Source of the DNA: Vibrio sagamiensis NBRC 104589
GTDB taxonomy: Bacteria; Pseudomonadota; Gammaproteobacteria; Enterobacterales; Vibrionaceae
NCBI RefSeq assembly: GCF_007990935.1
Contig: NZ_BJXJ01000010.1
Coordinates: forward strand, 62,001-126,000
Length of the DNA: 64,000 nucleotides
Direction of reading: 5' to 3'
The translations under genes and the position numbers were made by a program. Below, one piece after another: positions 18,202 through 27,208 of the stretch (its first letter is position 1; the number at the start of each line of letters is the position of its first letter). The notes beneath the pieces were generated by a model, which had not been told where the DNA came from, made no database searches, and saw only the letters and a list, made by a program, of their open reading frames with translations.

Positions 18202-19257
18202 ATGAGATACAAAAAGCGTCTTACCGCTATCATTGCCATAAGTGGCTTGAGTTCGTTCTTAATTTTACAACCGTTATTTAACAGCTCAAAAGAGCAAGCG
18301 ACAGTAAAAATTAATGTTGTCGCGCGTTCAAATTCAATGCCAATGTTAGCTACGACACCAAATAATGATCTACAACACTTTACAGACTTACCTTCGCCAT
18401 CTGCGAAACATATTTCTTCTTTGAAAAACGTTAAGCTTATCGCCTACCAACACAAAAAAGTACTACAACATCCGGCCTACTCACAGCCGATCACTGATGA
18501 AAGCAATCCTTATTTACATTGGAATCGCTTTGAAATTGTGCCTTTACCTATATTAGGAGGAAATGCACAAGCAGCTTTAAATGTAAATAAATACAGACAC
18601 TTTTATCCAGATAAGATAAACGTCACCCTCAGCTCATCGACACCTGTAATTTCTAGCACACTCGATATTATTGATGTCCAAACACAGCAGGTACTTACCC
18701 ACCTCCCAATGAGAAGTGATGGGTGGGAAATAACCTCTCAGGCTAACTGGCCAGAAGAAATCAGGTTAGTAGCGAGAACAGAATTTGAGCAAGGTGAAGA
18801 TATTGTCAGCGCTGATATTCGTCTATATCAACATATTGCAGATATTATACGAGTCGGGCAAAGTTACGCCGAAAATACCGACATGCTCATTCCTGTGACA
18901 CTCAAAGTCGATAAAACAGGAATTTATCGGATACGTGGGAGCCTGTATCAGACGAATGGTTCCGCCATCGCTCTACTCACACAAAAGCACAGATTATCTC
19001 AAGGCTCACATACAATGACTTTAAAAGCATTTCACAGCGTATTACCAAGCGGTAATGTCAGCTATGAATTACGGAATATTTTTATCGAGAAGATGTCAGG
19101 ATTCCCGGGACAAAAAGCACAATACGGCCAAGCAGAAGCTAGCGTTTATCCGGTTGGCCATTTTAACGCTGATATCCTATCCGATGATCCGTATCAACTC
19201 AGTGAAAATGAAAAAAAACAACTTGAATTTCTCAATCAAGCGGCCAATTCTATCTAG
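18202..19257 (+). CDS. exported protein of unknown function, beta-rich
   Basis: 351 residues. GAGGTTCAGAGC places a GAGG ribosome-binding site just before the ATG. The N-terminus (MRYKKRLTAIIAISGLSSFLIL) is a signal peptide or a single membrane anchor. The mature part has alternating hydrophobic patterns typical of Ig-like beta domains (DMLIPVTLKVDKTGIYRIRG; YELRNIFIEKMSG) and ends in a charged helix. The overall look and length recall the DUF4785 proteins of Legionella and gamma-proteobacteria, but I hold that lightly. No catalytic motif is visible. It lies 177 bases after the secreted hydrolase, and the two may form a functional pair. Confidence 0.75.
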   Translation: MRYKKRLTAIIAISGLSSFLILQPLFNSSKEQATVKINVVARSNSMPMLATTPNNDLQHFTDLPSPSAKHISSLKNVKLIAYQHKKVLQHPAYSQPITDESNPYLHWNRFEIVPLPILGGNAQAALNVNKYRHFYPDKINVTLSSSTPVISSTLDIIDVQTQQVLTHLPMRSDGWEITSQANWPEEIRLVARTEFEQGEDIVSADIRLYQHIADIIRVGQSYAENTDMLIPVTLKVDKTGIYRIRGSLYQTNGSAIALLTQKHRLSQGSHTMTLKAFHSVLPSGNVSYELRNIFIEKMSGFPGQKAQYGQAEASVYPVGHFNADILSDDPYQLSENEKKQLEFLNQAANSI

Positions 19258-19275
19258 TCCTACTTAACAAAATAA

Positions 19276-19319
19276 AAGCCCAAGTATCATTGGTATACAA
19301 CCATATGACTTGGGCTTAT
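19276..19319 (-). terminator. terminator of the hydroxyacid dehydrogenase gene
   Basis: AAGCCCAAGT and ACTTGGGCTT form a 10-bp stem with an inner stem in the loop. On the minus strand it is followed by TTTTATTTT. It sits between convergent genes and may also act on the plus-strand transcript, though that side lacks a T-run. Confidence 0.75.
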
Positions 19320-19393
19320 CATCGCTGAAGGGTTAGAAACTTAAGTTGTCAAAACTGAAACTAAAAAAGCAGCTAATAAGATCGAATATCTCG

Positions 19394-20281
19394 TTAAAGT
19401 TTGTCGTAAGCTTTGATTAAAACCGAGGTATCCATTCGTCCTAACCCTCTCTCTTGTAGGCCCTGATACTGATTATTCACTTCTTCAGTAAGCGGCAAAG
19501 TCAGCGCATTTTTCTTCGCTTCATTCAAACAAATATCGAGATCTTTTCGCATCCAATCAATAGCAAAACCAAAGTCAAATTTATCTTGTGACATGGTGAC
19601 AGCACGGTTCTCCATTTGCCAAGAACCTGCTGCGCCATGCTTAATCACACTCACAACTTGTTCCATATCAAGACCCGATTTTTGTGCCAACAATACCGCT
19701 TCACTTAGGCCTTTTAAAACACCAGCGATACAAATCTGATTCACCATTTTACAGCGCTGACCTTGACCATTTTCACCCATTAAAACAGCCTGATTTGAAT
19801 AACTGGCCATCACTTCTGACACATTATCAAAAGCATCTTGTTGGCCACCACACATGATGGTTAAGCTGCCATTTTCAGCACCAGCTTGGCCACCAGATAC
19901 TGGAGCATCAATAAATTGAATGCCTTTTTCTGCACACTTTTCTGCTAACTCTTGAGCCAATTCAGCCGATGTTGTGGTGTGATCAATAAGGACAGAACCT
20001 GATTTCATGCTATTTAATACCCCAGTGTCACCGTAAATAACACTTCGAACATCATTATCATTGCCTACACAAACTGCGACGACATTTGCCCCCTGAGCAG
20101 CTTGAGAAGGCGTAGCAGCCGACTGACCAGAATATTCTTTAACCCATTGTTCCGCTTTGGCAACACTGCGGTTATAGACAGTGACATTAAATCCATTTTT
20201 GACTAGATGTCCAGCCATTGGATAGCCCATGACTCCCAACCCAATGAAAGCTACATTTACTGTGTTGTTAGATGAACGCAT
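19394..20281 (-). CDS. NAD(P)-dependent beta-hydroxyacid dehydrogenase (3-hydroxyisobutyrate dehydrogenase family)
   Basis: 295 residues. The N-terminal Rossmann motif VAFIGLGVMGYPMAGHL binds the dinucleotide. The substrate-binding loop DAPVSGGQAGAENGSLTIM and the catalytic-lysine helix around GQRCKMVNQ (KxxN, Lys ~171) are intact. This is the family that includes 3-hydroxyisobutyrate dehydrogenase, tartronate semialdehyde reductase and GarR-like enzymes, which oxidise or reduce beta-hydroxyacids in the cytoplasm. Substrate cannot be fixed from the sequence. It is transcribed divergently from a MocR regulator (20596), which may control it. Confidence 0.88.
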   Translation of the reverse strand: MRSSNNTVNVAFIGLGVMGYPMAGHLVKNGFNVTVYNRSVAKAEQWVKEYSGQSAATPSQAAQGANVVAVCVGNDNDVRSVIYGDTGVLNSMKSGSVLIDHTTTSAELAQELAEKCAEKGIQFIDAPVSGGQAGAENGSLTIMCGGQQDAFDNVSEVMASYSNQAVLMGENGQGQRCKMVNQICIAGVLKGLSEAVLLAQKSGLDMEQVVSVIKHGAAGSWQMENRAVTMSQDKFDFGFAIDWMRKDLDICLNEAKKNALTLPLTEEVNNQYQGLQERGLGRMDTSVLIKAYDKL

Positions 20282-20445
20282 TATTCAGCTCCTAAAGTAA
20301 TCACATCGATTAAGATTGACACACCTTAATCGATCACATTGACATATGTCAATTTTATTATGATCTATAGTAGACTACTGTAACGGCTTTATCGTTTACT
20401 AAAACAGTGTTTGCACCACATTGGGCAACTCAATACACGGCATAT

Positions 20446-20511
20446 GTACCCAAGTAATCTCAAGATATTGTGTTCAGCGAGACACTCTTTTGGATCGCAT
20501 CACTTGGGTAG
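20446..20511. repeat. dispersed CCCAAGT-type repeat, long form
   Basis: ACCCAAGT ... ACTTGGGT frame ~47 bases that include AAGATATTGTGTTCAGCGAGAC. It lies in the 314-base divergent region between the dehydrogenase and the MocR gene. The inner segment recurs at ~41.69 kb (AAGATGCTGAGTTCAGTGAGAC). Function unknown; the palindromic ends would fold as RNA or DNA hairpins. The rest of this intergenic region shows no ORF. Confidence 0.7.
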
Positions 20512-20595
20512 ACATAGCACCTTAAAGTGACATAGGTATATTAATTCTATTAAACTAAGTCATAGTCATCCAAATTATCAGCCCAAGGAGTATTT

Positions 20596-21936
20596 GTGAG
20601 TAGTGCAAAGTTCGTTCATATCGCGAAAGTGATCGAGAAACGTATTAATCAAGGCGAATACCGCTCCAATACAAAATTGCCGACTCACAGGGTACTCGCT
20701 GCTGAGTTAAAAACAACACCAGCAACCATCGCCAAAGCCTATCAACTGCTGGCTAATAAGCGTCGTGTCGAGTCTCATGTTGGTCGTGGGACTTACGTAT
20801 GTGACAACTCAGCGCTCGGTCAGGTAATTCAAGCACCTGAAGACGGCCATGATTTTAATTTTTCGATTCTTCAGCCGTGCTTGCACAAAAATGCTGAAGC
20901 TATCCAAAAATCGTACTCCACTATTGCTGAGCGGTTAACCCCCGAGCTGATTGGTTATGTCGAACAATCAGGTCATCAGGCCCATCGAAAAGCAGGTTGT
21001 AATTGGGCTAAGTATTATGGTTTAGAAGGCGGTAATATTGACAATACTCTTTTGACTAATGGCGCTCAACATGCACTCTCGCTCCTGATTCAGACTTTTA
21101 CTCAACCAGGTGATACTATAGCAGTTGAGGCACTGACCTACCCTGGTATTTTTGCCATCGCGAATCTTTCTGGACGTAACGTTGTTGGCGTGACGATGGA
21201 TGACAACGGTGTCTCTCCTGATGCCTTAGAAGCAACTATTGTGGAGCATCAGCCTAAATTGGTTGTCCTCATCCCCTCACACCAAAACCCAACAGGGATT
21301 ACTATGCCGTTATGGCGTCGTGAAGAACTGGCTCAAGTGATTAAAAAACACAGTATTTGGCTCATTGAAGATGATATTTACGGCTTCCTCAACGAAGAAC
21401 CTATTCCTGCAATCACTAATTTTATTCCTGACCGTGCCTTTCATATTTCCGCACTATCCAAAGCCATCAGTCCAGCCATGAGGTGTGGTTATATCAAAGC
21501 TCCGATCGAACAGATCCCAAGGATACAAGCTTCAATTCGAGCAAATATTTGGCTTCCTTCGCCACTCAATTTTCAAGCAGCAACAGAGCTTATTGAATCA
21601 GGAAAAGCCTTTACACTCGCAAAAGAACAGCGTATTACTGCCCAAGAAAGGCAGCTGATAGCTAGAGAAGTATTAACTGACTTTAGCAGTGATACCAGTA
21701 GCTATCACATTTGGTTACCTTTACCCGACCAGTGGAAAGCCGAGCACTTTGTACAACAAGCGAAGACGCAAAATATTTTAACCAGCAGTGGCAGTTACTT
21801 TGATGTTTCCGGTCTTGAATCTCAACACATTCGCCTATCACTAATGTCTGTAAGTACAGAGGATATTTTAAAACAAGGACTTAACCGTCTCAAAATAATC
21901 TTGGATAGCCAAGTAAGTACTCTTTTCCCAACTTAA
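20596..21936 (+). CDS. MocR-type GntR transcription regulator with aminotransferase domain
   Basis: 446 residues. An N-terminal GntR winged helix (~1-75; GEYRSNTKLPTHRVLAAEL, TIAKAYQLLANKRRVES) is joined to a fold-type I aminotransferase domain. The latter shows VLIPSHQNPTGI, LIEDDIYGFL and the PLP lysine in SALSKAISPAMRCGYI. MocR proteins use PLP as ligand or sensor and usually act on a divergent metabolic gene. AAGGAG lies 10 bases before the GTG/TTG-region start (GTGAGTAGTGCAAAG). The divergent neighbour is a beta-hydroxyacid dehydrogenase, a plausible target. The ligand is not known. Confidence 0.9.
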   Translation: MSSAKFVHIAKVIEKRINQGEYRSNTKLPTHRVLAAELKTTPATIAKAYQLLANKRRVESHVGRGTYVCDNSALGQVIQAPEDGHDFNFSILQPCLHKNAEAIQKSYSTIAERLTPELIGYVEQSGHQAHRKAGCNWAKYYGLEGGNIDNTLLTNGAQHALSLLIQTFTQPGDTIAVEALTYPGIFAIANLSGRNVVGVTMDDNGVSPDALEATIVEHQPKLVVLIPSHQNPTGITMPLWRREELAQVIKKHSIWLIEDDIYGFLNEEPIPAITNFIPDRAFHISALSKAISPAMRCGYIKAPIEQIPRIQASIRANIWLPSPLNFQAATELIESGKAFTLAKEQRITAQERQLIAREVLTDFSSDTSSYHIWLPLPDQWKAEHFVQQAKTQNILTSSGSYFDVSGLESQHIRLSLMSVSTEDILKQGLNRLKIILDSQVSTLFPT

Positions 21937-22023
21937 TAGACGGAAAGTTAATTAAGCAATCAGTTGCTAAGGTTATAAATTACATAGGCAAATAAGACCG
22001 AGATAAAGATAGGTTAGTGCATC

Positions 22024-22050
22024 TATACCCAAGTGACTTCCTTGGGTATA
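22024..22050. repeat. dispersed CCCAAGT hairpin between convergent genes
   Basis: TATACCCAAG-TGACTTC-CTTGGGTATA, a perfect 10-bp stem between the MocR gene and the end of the flagellar operon. It could terminate or stabilise either transcript, though neither side has a strong T-run. Confidence 0.75.
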
Positions 22051-22096
22051 AGTGATCTTTGTGTCTGCCCTAAAAGATTTTAGGTGCCGAGACAGA

Positions 22097-23134
22097 CTAC
22101 TTTAATAGGGCAACAGCAGTATGACGTCGTACATTAGCTTGAGCATTTAATGCTTCAAATGTAGTCGTAAATTTGCTGGAAGCTCCGGCCCACTGTTCCA
22201 GTTTTTGATTCACTTCATCAGTGATGAGTAAACTCTGACTTTGCACTTGTTGCATTTGCTCGTGTAAATCAGAGTGGAAAGCTTTTGCGACATCGAAACT
22301 ACTTCGTACCTGATTGAGATGTTTATTAACTTTCGAAATAGCTTGCTTTATTGTCTCACGAGAGCCCAAATCAAACACCATTTCCTTGACACCATCAGGC
22401 TCCGCTTTAAGCCTCATAACATTCGCTTGACCAGCAGGAAAACGGTGTCCCTCTCCTGTAATTTTTACTTTTTGCTGCATCAGCTGATAGGTAGCATCAC
22501 GAGCTTCAAACAAAATCGCTCCATCTTCAGCAAGAGAAGCTCTCATACCCATAGATATCAAGCTTCTATCGAGCATTTTTATCATCTTGGATGGCTCAGA
22601 ATACCCATCAAAATTTATCATCACTGACTGACCCTGTGGAAAATCTAGACGAACCTGCTCTGCTCTATCACTTAATCTGTTAGCATTGAGCCCTGGGATC
22701 GAGAAACGCCGTATATCAGCACGATCCAATTTAAAACGAAGCTCATTGTCGATTGTTTTTCGGCCATCAAAACGTGCTTTTTCAACTTGCTCTTCAATCA
22801 TTGCTTTTGAGCGTGTTAGCTCTTCTTCCACTCCATTAACATTCGAAGAACCGCGTTGCATTGCTTGGATCAAATAGCGCTTAATATTTGTCAGTTCTTT
22901 GCCAATTACCTGTAGAGATTGAGAAGCAATTTGTACCGCAGTCGCTTGTTGCTGTCCTTGATTAAGTCTAATACCAGTAATCGAGTAAGCAATTGATGTT
23001 TCAATTTTTGTTAAAGGAACGGGTAGTTTAATGCTCCCACCGGCTTCCATAGAGCGGGTCGGCGTAATTAATGCTTTGCCACTTTTTCCCAAGTGAAGAC
23101 TGGGTGAAGTGACTTCGACAGAGCTCATCGCCAT
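22097..23134 (-). CDS. flagellin-like/hook-filament protein downstream of flgL
   Basis: 345 residues, last gene of the minus-strand flagellar operon, 21 bases after flgL. The N-terminal half is long-helical (SGIRLNQ-like ITGIRLNQGQQQATAVQIAS; LTNIKRYLIQAMQRGSSN). It then shows ARFDGRKTIDNELRF, which resembles the flagellin D1 segment (SFNGQKLLDG). The C-terminal 100 residues are again helical (IKQAISKVNKHLNQVRSSFDVAK; QSLLITDEVNQKLEQWAG). This pattern fits a divergent member of the flagellin/FlgL superfamily, exported through the flagellum without a signal peptide. It lacks the classic flagellin N- and C-terminal sequences, so it could be a junction, cap or minor filament protein, or a secreted substrate. 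Its place in the operon is clear; its exact role is not. Confidence 0.7.
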   Translation of the reverse strand: MAMSSVEVTSPSLHLGKSGKALITPTRSMEAGGSIKLPVPLTKIETSIAYSITGIRLNQGQQQATAVQIASQSLQVIGKELTNIKRYLIQAMQRGSSNVNGVEEELTRSKAMIEEQVEKARFDGRKTIDNELRFKLDRADIRRFSIPGLNANRLSDRAEQVRLDFPQGQSVMINFDGYSEPSKMIKMLDRSLISMGMRASLAEDGAILFEARDATYQLMQQKVKITGEGHRFPAGQANVMRLKAEPDGVKEMVFDLGSRETIKQAISKVNKHLNQVRSSFDVAKAFHSDLHEQMQQVQSQSLLITDEVNQKLEQWAGASSKFTTTFEALNAQANVRRHTAVALLK

Positions 23135-23155
23135 AGTATTCTTCCTCTATTACAA

Positions 23156-24055
23156 TCAAATACGATCAAATAAGCGTAAATCGTTAATTTTCACGTAACT
23201 GGTTTGCGTCGCTTGTAAAGCGGTTAAAAGCTTATTCATCCGAACAGATGCTTCAGCGGGATCCAGTCCAGATAACTCATCGGAAACTTTGTTAATAAAC
23301 AAACTACTCTCACTGTGTGCACTGTCTAACAAATCTAAGTTAGTATGACGACCACCAATTTCTGTTAATGCTTCCAGAACATTTCCTAGCATGTCATCAA
23401 TACTCGTAAGACTCGCGCCGACTTCCGCTTGAAAGTTTGGCCCAGGTTTATCAAACTCTGCAATTAAGGCGTCGATTTGATTAAGCACATTATCACCCGA
23501 GTCACGTTTCATAAGGTCACTAGCGGTAATATTTGCTTCTATTGATACCCCTTTAGCAACCGTCACAACACGTTTATCATTGTTACCAAACAAGGTATAT
23601 TCGTTATTCACTTTCGTCACAGCGGCTTGGTTTGATTGTGTCCCAGAGAAGAGGAAATGGCCTTCTTCATCTTGGTGATTTAAGGCAGATTGAATCGCAT
23701 CACGGTAGCTTTTTAGCTCAATAATCATTCCTGATCTATCTTGGTCCGTTAGTGACCCATTGGCTCCCCATAAAACCTTTTCACGCATACTAATCAAGCT
23801 GTTACTCATCGCATCTAACTGAACTTCTTGCTGTTCCAGTACCGACTTAACATTAGTCACATTTTTTTTATATTGTGTTAGAGCACTTTCCTCACGTTCT
23901 AAGTTCAACAGTTTAACTGAAGCCATAGGATCATCAGACAATTTTGTTAAGCGTTGTTCCGTCGCCATTTGCTCAAAGACTGTTGCTAAGCCTGCCTTAT
24001 TTTTCTGTAGGCTCTGTAACATAATCTGGCTAAATTGGCTGTCACTGATTCTCAT
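23156..24055 (-). CDS. flgL: flagellar hook-filament junction protein FlgL (lateral system)
   Basis: 299 residues. It starts MRISDSQFSQIMLQSLQKN, the FlgL/flagellin N-terminal helix, with TEQRLTKLSDDPMASVKLLNLE (the SGxRI/LSDDP region) and SALNHQDEEGHFLFSGTQSNQ, typical of hook-associated protein 3. The C-terminus has the helical partner (ASVRMNKLLTALQATQTSYVKI). It links the hook (via FlgK) to the filament outside the cell. The start codon follows the flgK stop by 11 bases. Its helical ends carry the expected interaction surfaces; nothing is missing. Confidence 0.92.
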   Translation of the reverse strand: MRISDSQFSQIMLQSLQKNKAGLATVFEQMATEQRLTKLSDDPMASVKLLNLEREESALTQYKKNVTNVKSVLEQQEVQLDAMSNSLISMREKVLWGANGSLTDQDRSGMIIELKSYRDAIQSALNHQDEEGHFLFSGTQSNQAAVTKVNNEYTLFGNNDKRVVTVAKGVSIEANITASDLMKRDSGDNVLNQIDALIAEFDKPGPNFQAEVGASLTSIDDMLGNVLEALTEIGGRHTNLDLLDSAHSESSLFINKVSDELSGLDPAEASVRMNKLLTALQATQTSYVKINDLRLFDRI

Positions 24056-24066
24056 GTCGATCTCCT

Positions 24067-25440
24067 CTAGAATAACTGCAGCAATGAATCAAATAGTTGA
24101 TTAGCTGTACTAATGACTTTTACATTTGCATTGTGTGCATTAGAAAAAGTCATCAAGTTCGCCGCTTCTTCATCACCATTAACAGAGCTGATGTTTTCGC
24201 GTTCAGCCTGAACTTGTATATTCATAGTACTCTTTACTTCCAAATCCGCATTAGCTTGCCGTGCTTTAATAGCGATTTCACCAACCATTGAACCGAATGC
24301 ATCATTTAAGCTCAGTTGACCATATCCAGTCACCGATACTGGCTTATTGCTAATTTGAATTAAAGTATTTAGTACATCGGCATTACCTGGTGCTCCATCA
24401 CTTGAAAAAGCGAGATCGGCGGGGCGAAGAGTATTAACGCTCAAGCTTGCTGCTGGACTATTCGTATTGTAATCAAATAAAGGTTTACCCGGTTGTCCAT
24501 TAAGGTCGATCCCCATGGCTAGTCGGGAGTTATATTGTTGCGAGAGCGCTTTCGCCATATCGTCCAATGCAACTTGGTGAGGTTGAAGAATCTCTTTTTG
24601 GTAATCCTGCATCGCCCCCAGTTCACCACCAACAGAATGATTGACAATAAATTGCTGCTTAGAAAATTGAATAGTAATGTGTGAAAGATCGGTATCATTT
24701 TTGTCAGGAATACTGCGAAGTAAACTATGATCCGCTCCCATAACTAGAGGTTGTCCAGCAGCAAGGGAAACTTGTAAGCCTCCGTTGGGTTGAGGCGTCG
24801 TTCTTATTTCAACCCATTGTGATAGTTCACCAATTAAAGAATCTCGCGCATCAAGAAGTGGGGAAGGGTTCCCACCTATGCCTTTAATTTCGGCTAACTG
24901 CTTATTTAATGATGCAATATTGGCAAGTAGCGTATTTACATTTTCTAACCCAGCTTCTCGTTGCTGATTCAAATCATGATTTTGATTGTGCAACGATTCA
25001 GATAGCGTATTAAACCGTTGTGCCAAAGCTTCTGCTTCATTAATCACTTGCTGACGATAAGGTATTGACTCTGGTTTGACTGTTGCATCATTCAATGCAG
25101 CATTTAAAGAGTCCAACCCAGCCGAAAGATTAAGCCCATCAGCACCAAAAGTATTTTCCAGTTGACTGAGGCCTGCACTATAGCCTTTTGCATAAGAGGC
25201 GAGACTATTACTTAACCACACCTGCTTGACTAAGAACTGATCCGTCACACGTCGAATACTGGTGACTTCGGTCCCCATTCCTGGGCTAAGAATATTATGT
25301 TTTTCACCTTCGACAGAAGCCAATAATGCTTGCTGACGACTGTAGCCCGGAGTATTCACATTCGCGACATTTTGCGCTGTTACGCCCAAGGCTACTCGGT
25401 TAGCGCTTAACCCTGAAAGGGCTATATTTACAAGATTCAT
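24067..25440 (-). CDS. flgK: flagellar hook-associated protein FlgK (lateral system)
   Basis: 457 residues, shorter than the ~550 residues of enteric FlgK, as is common in lateral systems. The N-terminal rod/hook signature is clear (NIALSGLSANRVALGVTAQNVANVNTPGYSRQQ), as is the C-terminal partner helix (SVNGDEEAANLMTFSNAHNANVKVISTANQLFDSLLQLF). FlgK is the first hook-filament junction protein. The ATG follows the flgJ TAG directly (TAGATG), so translation is probably coupled. Confidence 0.93.
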   Translation of the reverse strand: MNLVNIALSGLSANRVALGVTAQNVANVNTPGYSRQQALLASVEGEKHNILSPGMGTEVTSIRRVTDQFLVKQVWLSNSLASYAKGYSAGLSQLENTFGADGLNLSAGLDSLNAALNDATVKPESIPYRQQVINEAEALAQRFNTLSESLHNQNHDLNQQREAGLENVNTLLANIASLNKQLAEIKGIGGNPSPLLDARDSLIGELSQWVEIRTTPQPNGGLQVSLAAGQPLVMGADHSLLRSIPDKNDTDLSHITIQFSKQQFIVNHSVGGELGAMQDYQKEILQPHQVALDDMAKALSQQYNSRLAMGIDLNGQPGKPLFDYNTNSPAASLSVNTLRPADLAFSSDGAPGNADVLNTLIQISNKPVSVTGYGQLSLNDAFGSMVGEIAIKARQANADLEVKSTMNIQVQAERENISSVNGDEEAANLMTFSNAHNANVKVISTANQLFDSLLQLF

Positions 25441-26076
25441 CTACCACTCCATTGTTTTGAGTAACGGTTGAGCAAACGCTGTTGTCATCCCCGCTTCTTT
25501 GAGTACCTGTTCTAGAGAAGCGACCGTTTGGGGATCAGTATTAATTCCTTCAAGCATTGGATTTTCTAGCATGTTTGGATCTTGTCGCGCAGATTTAGCA
25601 TCAGCAGAAAAGAGCGATGTTATGCGCTCTCTCACATCAACTGCGGTCAGATGCACCGGTGGTGGCTTCCTTCCTGAAACAAAATCGCTTGAATGGCGGC
25701 CTTCGTTTGCAGCATTGATAAAGCGAGAAACTTCAACAGGGCGGCTTTGCTCTACAGGACTCAATTGCTTAATTAGCATCTGTGCAATGCCCGCATTGTG
25801 TTTTTGAGCCAGTTCGATCGCCAATTGACCATCATACATATCGCGAAAAACACCCTGATTTTGATAGGAAAATGGCGAGTTTTTTGCAGATAAAACATCA
25901 CTACTGCTTCTCATTTGACGCAACACAATTTGTAAAAACATCGCCTCAAATTGACCAGCTATCGTCGATAATGCTTCTTTACTGCCTTGATGCTGCTTAA
26001 TGTTCATCACCGCACTATTGTCATGATAAAGAACACGATTTACATCCATAGAATTACCCAGTTCTTGTAACTTCAT
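25441..26076 (-). CDS. flgJ: rod-cap protein FlgJ, single-domain form lacking the muramidase
   Basis: Start at 26076 (MKLQELGNSM), 211 residues, chosen because AAGGA lies ~9 bases upstream and it clears the flgI stop at 26087. Residues ~30-105 are the FlgJ rod-cap domain (AGQFEAMFLQIVLRQMRSSSD, MYDGQLAIELAQK). The remainder (PPPVHLTAVDVRERITSLFS ... LKEAGMTTAFAQPLLKTMEW) shows no glucosaminidase motifs, and enteric FlgJ is ~310 residues with that C-terminal peptidoglycan hydrolase. So this protein should assemble the rod but not cut the wall. An MltD-like lytic transglycosylase encoded after flgN (33929) is the obvious candidate to do so. Confidence 0.9.
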   Translation of the reverse strand: MKLQELGNSMDVNRVLYHDNSAVMNIKQHQGSKEALSTIAGQFEAMFLQIVLRQMRSSSDVLSAKNSPFSYQNQGVFRDMYDGQLAIELAQKHNAGIAQMLIKQLSPVEQSRPVEVSRFINAANEGRHSSDFVSGRKPPPVHLTAVDVRERITSLFSADAKSARQDPNMLENPMLEGINTDPQTVASLEQVLKEAGMTTAFAQPLLKTMEW

Positions 26077-26086
26077 ATCAGATTCC

Positions 26087-27208
26087 TTAGATAACGACCA
26101 ACTCAGCATTTAAAGCCCCAGCTTCATCGAGAGCCTGCAAAATTGACATGAGATCTGAAGGTGAAGCCCCTAAGCTATTCACTGCATTAACAATGGTATT
26201 GAGTTCTGTCCCCGCAGGCCAAATCAGCATTTGCGCCTCCGTTTGTTCAATATCAATATCACTTTGGTTCACAACTTCGGTATTGCCTTGAGCAAATGGG
26301 TTCGGTTGGCTCACCTGCTGAGATTCCGACACTCTTACCGTAAGATTGCCATGGCTGACCGCCGCCTCACCAACTTGAACATTTTTACCGACAACAACGG
26401 TGCCAGTTCGAGAGTTAAACACAATTCGAGCTGGCTTTTTGCCTTCAACAACACTGAGCTCTTCCAGCATTGACATCATGGTGACGCGTTGCTGAGTATC
26501 CATAGGCGCTTCCATTTCAACTCGTGCCTTATTGATCGCTTTCGCGACATTAGGCCCAAACATTGTGTTAATTTCACGGACAATATTTTTTGCCGTAGTA
26601 AAGCTAGGTTTGCGTAGATTTAGGGTAATTTCACTTCGCTGGTTAAAATCTGTTTCAATTTCTCGCTCCAGCGTTGCACCATTAGGAATTCGCCCTGCCG
26701 TCGGAATATTCATAGCAATTTTGGAACCGCTATTGCCTTCAGCACTAAGCCCTCCAACAACAACACTGCCTTGAGCAATGGCGTACACTTCCCCATCAAT
26801 GCCTCGTAAGGGAGTTAATAACAACGTGCCACCACGTAAGCTCTTCGCATCGCCAATAGATGACACAACAACATCTAATGTTTGCCCTGGCCCTGCCATT
26901 GGATCGACCGATGCGCTAACACTAACAGAAGCCACATTACGCAACTTCGGATTCATGGAATCATCAATTTGAACACCAAACTGGCGGAGCATATTAGTGA
27001 TCGATTGAGCAGTAAATTTAACCTGATTGCGGTCACCTTGTCCTGCGAGGCCAACCACTAAACCATATCCCACGAGTTGGTTTTCTCGGATACCTTGAAT
27101 ATCCACCAAGTCCATAATTGGAACGCTCGTTTCAGCTCTTAGCAGCATTGGCATTGCCACCGTCAGAGAAAATAAAAAAGAACAAAAAAATACATTAAGT
27201 GATTTCAT
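26087..27208 (-). CDS. flgI: flagellar P-ring protein FlgI
   Basis: The start at 27208 (MKSLNVFFCSFLFSLTVAMP) overlaps the flgH stop (TAATG) and gives a proper signal peptide; an in-frame ATG at 27250 would bury it. 373 residues, the usual FlgI length. Diagnostic segments are DLVDIQGIRENQLVGYGLVVGL, TAQSITNMLRQFG and VNSLGASPSDLMSILQALDEAGAL at the C-terminus. It forms the ring in the peptidoglycan layer around the rod, after Sec export to the periplasm. Confidence 0.95.
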   Translation of the reverse strand: MKSLNVFFCSFLFSLTVAMPMLLRAETSVPIMDLVDIQGIRENQLVGYGLVVGLAGQGDRNQVKFTAQSITNMLRQFGVQIDDSMNPKLRNVASVSVSASVDPMAGPGQTLDVVVSSIGDAKSLRGGTLLLTPLRGIDGEVYAIAQGSVVVGGLSAEGNSGSKIAMNIPTAGRIPNGATLEREIETDFNQRSEITLNLRKPSFTTAKNIVREINTMFGPNVAKAINKARVEMEAPMDTQQRVTMMSMLEELSVVEGKKPARIVFNSRTGTVVVGKNVQVGEAAVSHGNLTVRVSESQQVSQPNPFAQGNTEVVNQSDIDIEQTEAQMLIWPAGTELNTIVNAVNSLGASPSDLMSILQALDEAGALNAELVVI

